Assembly (NCBI GenBank): GCA_028706415.1
Contig: JAQWBK010000058.1
Location: 1 to 9,624 of the forward strand
Source of the DNA: Oscillospiraceae bacterium
GTDB taxonomy: Bacteria; Bacillota; Clostridia; Oscillospirales; Acutalibacteraceae
Direction of reading: 5' to 3'
Length of the DNA: 9,624 nt
Shown: positions 6,841 through 9,624 of the stretch, in pieces
Layout of the letters: each line of letters opens with the position of its first letter
How positions within the stretch are numbered: the stretch's first letter is position 1
Program-made: the position numbers and the translations under genes
Notes under the pieces: generated by a model
Databases searched by the model: none
What the model was told of the DNA's origin: nothing
The model's input: only the letters and a program-made list of their open reading frames with translations

Positions 6841-7536
6841 TTAACATTCTCCGCCCTTTGCTTCGTTCAAATATTCCCAAATAATTTCCTCATGGCGGCG
6901 ATATGCTTGGTACAAGGCAGCAACATCCCTTGATTTAAAAGAAGATATCATGGCGCGGTGAATACTAAGCAGGCGTTCCCTGTTATGATCACCCTGCAGA
7001 ATAGAGGCACGGATATTCTTGATGAAATCATCAATCGGTACTTCCATGGCATTCAAAATTTGAATCATGATGCCATTGTCCGAAGCATAGACAATAGTGT
7101 GATGCAGGCGTCTGTCTAAATCGGCAGCAACCTCTTCATCCTTGGTCGCTTCCATTTCATCAACAATCGCTTCCAACTCCTCAATCTGTGTACCTGTCAG
7201 GTTCTGAGTGGCCAACTCAGCAGCCTTCAGTTCCAGAGCTGCACGAATGTCGCTGAGCTGGCGACCGTCTGTTTGTCTGAGTAGAAACATCATGGACAGT
7301 GCTTCGGTCATGCTTTTTTCAAAGTTTACCGAGATAAAATTTCCTGCACCCTGTACGCTTTCTATTACGCCCAGAACCTCCATGGTACGCAGTGCCTCGC
7401 GTATGGAGGTTCGGCTAATTCTCAGCCGTTCGGCCATTTCTCGTTCGGGAGGCAACTTCTTTCCCGGTTTGAGACGACCTGCTGTAATCTCAGATTTAAT
7501 AAACCGAATCACACTATCATAAGTACGCTTATCCAA
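6841..7536 (-). CDS. GntR-family transcriptional regulator, FadR/LldR subfamily
   Basis: 231 residues. The N-terminal winged helix (about 5-70) has the GntR motif LPPEREMAERLRISRTSIRE (28-47). The C-terminal FCD ligand domain (about 92-218) has the full metal-binding set Asp141, His145 (DRRLH), His193 and His215. Regulators of this type sense small carboxylates; LldR senses lactate and leaves its operator. It lies upstream of, and in line with, the Etf/dehydrogenase operon whose promoter carries a matching operator, so it is very probably the lactate-responsive repressor (compare LctA of A. woodii). The start is TTG at 7536, with GGCGGAG four bases before it. The nearest upstream ATG (7555) is out of frame and opens an 8-codon frame overlapping the start. 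It has its own promoter at 7583-7611. Confidence 0.9.
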   Translation of the reverse strand: MDKRTYDSVIRFIKSEITAGRLKPGKKLPPEREMAERLRISRTSIREALRTMEVLGVIESVQGAGNFISVNFEKSMTEALSMMFLLRQTDGRQLSDIRAALELKAAELATQNLTGTQIEELEAIVDEMEATKDEEVAADLDRRLHHTIVYASDNGIMIQILNAMEVPIDDFIKNIRASILQGDHNRERLLSIHRAMISSFKSRDVAALYQAYRRHEEIIWEYLNEAKGGEC

Positions 7537-7559
7537 ATGTCTCCGCCCCGTTCATATTC

Positions 7560-7648
7560 ACTCGATTGCTTGTAACAGTCAAATTCTAAATTGTTTTAAG
7601 TTATAAGTCAATACCGAGCCGTCGGGAGCGTTGCTGTCACAATCGAGT
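7560..7648. repeat. 9-base inverted repeat flanking the regulator promoter
   Basis: ACTCGATTG (7560-7568) and CAATCGAGT (7640-7648) are perfect inverted copies 71 bases apart. Beside each sits the sub-motif TTGTRACAG: 7570-7578 on the plus strand, 7634-7642 on the minus strand. The two copies bracket the regulator promoter. They could be an operator pair, but the spacing of TTGTRACAG does not fit the TGGTnnnACCA core, so the regulator itself may not be the ligand. Confidence 0.35.
7583..7611 (-). promoter_or_regulatory. promoter of the GntR/LldR-type regulator
   Basis: On the minus strand -35 TTGACT (7606-7611) and -10 TAGAAT (7583-7588) are separated by 17 bases. This predicts a transcript start near 7576 and a leader of about 40 bases before the TTG start at 7536. 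Confidence 0.7.
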
Positions 7649-7702
7649 ACGCTTGAGGAAAACACACCTTAGCCACGAAATTCGGGACGCCGTCCTCTTA
7701 AC

Positions 7703-7877
7703 TTATTTTGAGATGAATTGGATATCATTCAGAATGGTCACATAATCGGAAGCGAGCGAATCAAAACTGCTTTCCAGACCGCCGAATGTAATAACATAGG
7801 TTTTACTATCCACAATCACATATGCATAGCACATGTGCATAGAGATATTTCATCTTCATTCCGTTTACGGTGCAGGT
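7703..7877 (-). pseudogene. decayed C-terminal end of a minus-strand gene, family uncertain
   Basis: Minus-strand translation ending at the TAA 7703-7705 gives a well-formed protein C-terminus with segments YVIVDSKTYVITFGG and FDSLASDYVTILND. Upstream, the segment CTVNGMKMKYLYA reads in another frame. The two join if one unit of an imperfect 13-base tandem duplication (7816-7828 and 7829-7841) is removed, giving the continuous KYLYAYVIVDSK. No start codon or N-terminus is found, and the reading runs into the oppositely directed permease remnant near 7878. The strand-strand-helix ending resembles the ends of small secreted lipoproteins of the DcrB/PsbP-like kind, but this is weak. The parent function is unknown. 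Confidence 0.6.
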
Positions 7878-8298
7878 AAAGAATTTGCCATGCTTCGCTC
7901 GGTGGGTAAGACCAACAAAGGCTTTAACAAAATAATGAATTTAGAGTGCGTTTTTTATGGTGTAATACTGTTCTCAAGTAAAAGGTGAGACAAAATTTGC
8001 GAGGATGTTTTTCGTCATACAAGGCGGAGGAGGAGGGCGGACTGACGCCCGCCGACGACAACAACGCTGTATGGCAGAAAACAGACCGCAAAGATGTCTT
8101 GATTTTTACTTGAGAGCAGTATAAAGGCTTTATTGTACGGACTTCCCGCTTCGGTTGTTATTACTATTTTAATCTATATGGGTATTATAGGGGGGTGATG
8201 TTGCTCTCAACCTGCCCTGGGCAAGCATCGGGATTAGTGTTCTGAGCGTGTTTCTTGTGGTGTTTATCAGTATGCTATATTCCACAAGCAAAATTAAA
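7878..8298 (+). pseudogene. FtsX-type ABC permease remnant, interrupted by the mobile repeat
   Basis: The plus-strand piece 7878-7962 reads KEFAMLRSVGKTNKGFN, then NLECVFYG, a textbook segment of Clostridia FtsX permeases (usually REFAMLRSVGMTNKGF). After the repeat at 7966-8121 it resumes with KALLYGLPASVV, then NLPWASIGISVLSVF and STSKIK. Excising the repeat and one TAA gives FYGVKALLYGLP in frame. A second lesion is a run of six G (8190-8195), where five would keep the frame. The usual basic C-terminal tail after STSKIK is missing, and homology stops at 8298 where the hairpin cluster starts. The rest of the gene (several hundred codons) and its ATPase partner are absent. It is distinct from the intact transporter at 322-3045, whose C-terminus is of the MacB type. 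Confidence 0.88.
7966..8121 (-). mobile_element. MITE-like hairpin repeat, copy 2 (156 bases, TAA duplication)
   Basis: Opposite orientation to copy 1. The ends are TACTGTTCTCAAGTAAAA and the inverted TACTGCTCTCAAGTAAAA, with one mismatch in 18. Direct repeats TAA flank it at 7963-7965 and 8122-8124. The target is an FtsX permease remnant whose frame is restored by excision, so the boundaries are certain. The inside is an imperfect hairpin with a purine-rich GGCGGAGGAGGAGGGCGG stretch and a GAC/AAC-rich stretch near the centre. There is no open frame, so transposition must have used a transposase in trans. A 3-base TWA/TNA target is typical of IS5-group and Tourist-like elements; the family is not otherwise identified. 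Confidence 0.9.
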
Positions 8299-8396
8299 GT
8301 TTGAAAAATAAATTTTTCAAACGGCAAATTTGTGCTTTTCGGTCGAACACCGACCAAAATTTCGACACAAGTGTCGAAACCGCACAAAGTTTGCGG
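8299..8396. other. cluster of hairpins with cloverleaf-like folding potential
   Basis: Four inverted repeats lie in under 100 bases. First is a perfect 10-base-arm palindrome, GTTTGAAAAA and its inverse around TAAA (8299-8322). An outer stem pairs GCAAATTTGTGC (8324-8335) with GCACAAAGTTTGC (8382-8394): 12 pairs and one bulged G. Inside it sit GGTCG/CGACC (8341-8345 and 8351-8355) and TTTCGACA/TGTCGAAA (8360-8367 and 8372-8379). Together the last three form a three-way junction. The cluster lies between convergent reading frames and starts where the FtsX remnant ends. It could be a terminator region for the AraC gene, a small structured RNA or another hairpin-type mobile element. No family is recognised. 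Confidence 0.6.
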
Positions 8397-8442
8397 ACTA
8401 CCCGAAAGGAATGGCCATAAAAATGAAAATACGGTTGGGTGT

Positions 8443-9402
8443 TTACTCTTTTGAATCCCGATACTTTTTAGGAGATACACCGTATTTGTTGTTAAAAAGC
8501 CTGTGGAAATAACTTATATTTGTATATCCGACTGCATTAGCAATATCAATTATTTTCATTTTTGTTGTACGAATAAGAAAGGCTGATTGGGAAAGGCGTT
8601 TTTCTTGTACAAGGTCGGTATATGTAAAACCGGTTTTTGATTTTATTTCTTTTGACAGCCAAAACAAATCATAGTGCATTATTTCGGCAAGCTCAGAAAG
8701 ACTTCCGTGTTTATAGTTAGTTTCTGTGTAACTAAATACCCGAAACGGAAAACTTTCTTTCTTTTTGGGATAAGAAAGGCGGTCGGTACAGTTAAGCAGT
8801 TGCATAAATAACAATCCCATCGTGGTTTGATTAATATTTCCCTTGTTGGTTGTGTTATTTATAATGGTCCACAAAAGGTTTTCAATAAGATTCTGTACGG
8901 GTAACACATCCGCTACTTTAAAATGGAGATAGCCTTTTGTATCGGTTGTCTTTCCTAAACAGTCGGTAATAAACTTTTGCAGAGGAGTTTCTTCCTCACC
9001 TAACATTTCAAGAGTTTTATCAAAAAACTGAGGGAGAATGATAAAATTAACAGCAATGTCGTTTTCCTTTGCCGGCAGTATTTCCTGCATTGCGGTTTGA
9101 CCTAAAAACAGTAATTCTCCGATGCTCAGTTTTATTTTGTTCCCGTTAATAATATGTGTCGTTTCCCCCGAGCACATATATATGGCTTCTACATAATCGT
9201 GGGAATGTTTAGGAAAGTGGATAAAACGGGTATGTGGTCTTATGGAAATAAGTTTTCCGATGTTGAGGAGTTTCTTTGAATTAATAATACTTCCGCCGTT
9301 TTCGGTATATAAATCTTTATTTATTTCGGTATTGCCGTCAAGTATGGACTGCTCTTCAGGTGTAATCGGTCTTAGCTTATTTAGGATTGCTTCGTCAATC
9401 AT
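8443..9402 (-). CDS. AraC-family regulator with cupin domain, probably of rhamnose use
   Basis: 319 residues. The N-terminal cupin sugar-sensing domain (about 45-115) shows the His-rich KHSHDYVE (65-72), and a linker runs to about 220. The C-terminal AraC DNA-binding domain has two helix-turn-helix units, SLSELAEIMHYDLFWLSKE (234-252) and IIDIANAVGYTNISYFHRLF (284-303), ending GVSPKKYR. The start at 9402 has the G-rich ribosome site GGGGGGGAG upstream; a start at 9480 would lie upstream of the promoter. It diverges from the rhamnulokinase at 9537, and direct repeats lie between them, so it most likely activates rhamnose genes. The DNA here is visibly richer in A and T than the Etf operon. The assignment to rhamnose rests on the neighbour. 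Confidence 0.88.
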   Translation of the reverse strand: MIDEAILNKLRPITPEEQSILDGNTEINKDLYTENGGSIINSKKLLNIGKLISIRPHTRFIHFPKHSHDYVEAIYMCSGETTHIINGNKIKLSIGELLFLGQTAMQEILPAKENDIAVNFIILPQFFDKTLEMLGEEETPLQKFITDCLGKTTDTKGYLHFKVADVLPVQNLIENLLWTIINNTTNKGNINQTTMGLLFMQLLNCTDRLSYPKKKESFPFRVFSYTETNYKHGSLSELAEIMHYDLFWLSKEIKSKTGFTYTDLVQEKRLSQSAFLIRTTKMKIIDIANAVGYTNISYFHRLFNNKYGVSPKKYRDSKE

Positions 9403-9424
9403 TAACTCGCTCCCCCCCAAAAAA

Positions 9425-9453
9425 ATCATACAATATTTGCAATCTCTCGTCAA
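9425..9453 (-). promoter_or_regulatory. promoter of the AraC regulator
   Basis: On the minus strand -35 TTGACG (9448-9453) and -10 TATGAT (9425-9430) are separated by 17 bases. The predicted start is near 9418, at the edge of T7G7 (bases 9412-9425 read on the minus strand), leaving a leader of only about 16 bases that begins with the G run and contains the ribosome site. Confidence 0.75.
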
Positions 9454-9486
9454 GACAAATAATGACACTTTTTTGGACAAATAATG
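9454..9486 (+). promoter_or_regulatory. direct repeat, likely AraC-type activator site
   Basis: GACAAATAATG occurs at 9454-9464 and 9476-9486, a period of 22 bases or about two helical turns, as expected for an AraC-family dimer. The left copy abuts the -35 box of the AraC gene. The right copy covers 9480-9485, where the rhaB -35 box should be. One site could therefore activate rhaB and control the regulator's own promoter. Confidence 0.65.
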
Positions 9487-9502
9487 TTGTACTGTTTTGG
9501 AG

Positions 9503-9526
9503 TATAATATTAAAGGAAGTTAGGAG
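9503..9526 (+). promoter_or_regulatory. -10 box and ribosome site of rhamnulokinase
   Basis: TATAAT (9503-9508) is a perfect -10 box, but the base run 17 upstream (AATAAT, 9480-9485) is not a -35. This is the pattern of an activator-dependent promoter. The ribosome site AGGAG (9522-9526) lies 10 bases before the ATG. Confidence 0.6.
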
Positions 9527-9536
9527 TTGAGCAGTT

Positions 9537-9624
9537 ATGTATTACTTAGCAATAGATATTGGGGCTTCCGGCGGACGGCACATTTTAGGTACTCTCCAAA
9601 ACGGGAAATTAATACTTGAAGAGA
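9537..9624 (+). CDS. rhaB: rhamnulokinase, N-terminal fragment (continues beyond window)
   Basis: Twenty-nine codons are visible, from the ATG at 9537 to the window edge. The N-terminus YLAIDIGASGGRHILG is the first phosphate-binding loop of FGGY sugar kinases in the form seen in rhamnulokinase (usually DxGASSGR). Rhamnulokinase phosphorylates L-rhamnulose with ATP in L-rhamnose breakdown. The divergent AraC regulator supports the assignment. Another FGGY kinase cannot be fully excluded from this length, but GASxGRH is quite specific. Confidence 0.8.
   Translation, partial: MYYLAIDIGASGGRHILGTLQNGKLILEE

Larger units (their letters stand above)
7537..8442. other. 906-base region without an intact gene
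   Basis: Contains, in order, the regulator leader and promoter (7537-7611), about 90 unassigned bases, a minus-strand gene end in decay (7703-7877), and an FtsX permease end in decay (7878-8298) interrupted by mobile repeat copy 2 (7966-8121). A hairpin cluster (8299-8396) and about 45 unassigned bases follow. The open frames found here are short and contradicted by these remnants. It reads as a site of repeated insertion and deletion. Confidence 0.7.

Noticed and set aside
7907..7920. GGGTAAGACCAA as a third operator
   Set aside because: It lies in the FtsX remnant, where the family motif VGMTN naturally codes for GGTATGACCAA-like sequence; no promoter is adjacent.
8169..8480. 103-codon minus-strand open frame
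   Set aside because: It runs opposite to the recognisable FtsX remnant, passes through the hairpin cluster, and overlaps the end of the AraC gene.
1..9624. CRISPR array, tRNA, rRNA, phage or defence genes
   Set aside because: No regularly spaced repeats, RNA gene folds or matching protein motifs were found on either strand.

Overview
The window looks like chromosomal DNA of an anaerobic, low-to-mid GC Firmicute of the class Clostridia. Support: strong AGGAGG-type ribosome sites, sigma-A-type promoters with 17-base spacers, FtsX/MacB-type fused ABC exporters, an electron-bifurcating Etf/lactate-dehydrogenase module of the Acetobacterium type, and an AraC regulator beside a rhamnulokinase. The species cannot be read from the sequence.

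Layout. At 1-17 the start of a leftward gene may just be visible. At 322-3045 (+) lies a 907-residue fused ABC ATPase/permease. Its stop codon abuts a 157-base hairpin-forming repeat (copy 1), followed by a probable two-way terminator at 3253-3287. On the minus strand, 7536 down to 3347, is a compact module read in the order FadR/LldR-type regulator, etfB, etfA (with an N-terminal ferredoxin-like segment) and a GlcD-type FAD 2-hydroxyacid dehydrogenase. This gene set is that of the LctBCD lactate dehydrogenase/Etf complex. The complex oxidises lactate with NAD+ as acceptor, driven by simultaneous oxidation of reduced ferredoxin. A 49-base palindrome with a TTGGTATGACCAA core covers the start of the etfB transcript and is the obvious lactate-responsive operator. 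A second match to the operator core covers the stop codon of the dehydrogenase.

From 7537 to 8442 there is no intact gene. It holds the regulator's promoter, the C-terminal end of a decayed minus-strand gene, and the C-terminal end of a decayed FtsX permease. A second copy of the 156-base repeat (copy 2) is inserted in that permease. A cluster of hairpins with cloverleaf-like folding potential begins where the permease homology stops. Removing the repeat and one TAA restores the permease reading frame, which proves mobility and a 3-base TAA target duplication. The two copies are in opposite orientation and bracket the lactate module.

From 8443 to the right edge are a minus-strand AraC regulator (start 9402) and the first 29 codons of a divergent rhamnulokinase (start 9537). 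Between them a direct repeat with a 22-base period touches the AraC -35 box and overlaps the place where the rhaB -35 should be, as expected for an AraC/RhaS-type activator site.

No CRISPR array, tRNA, rRNA, phage gene or defence system was seen. The least explained items are the small mobile repeat, the hairpin cluster at 8299-8396 and the operator arrangement of the lactate module.
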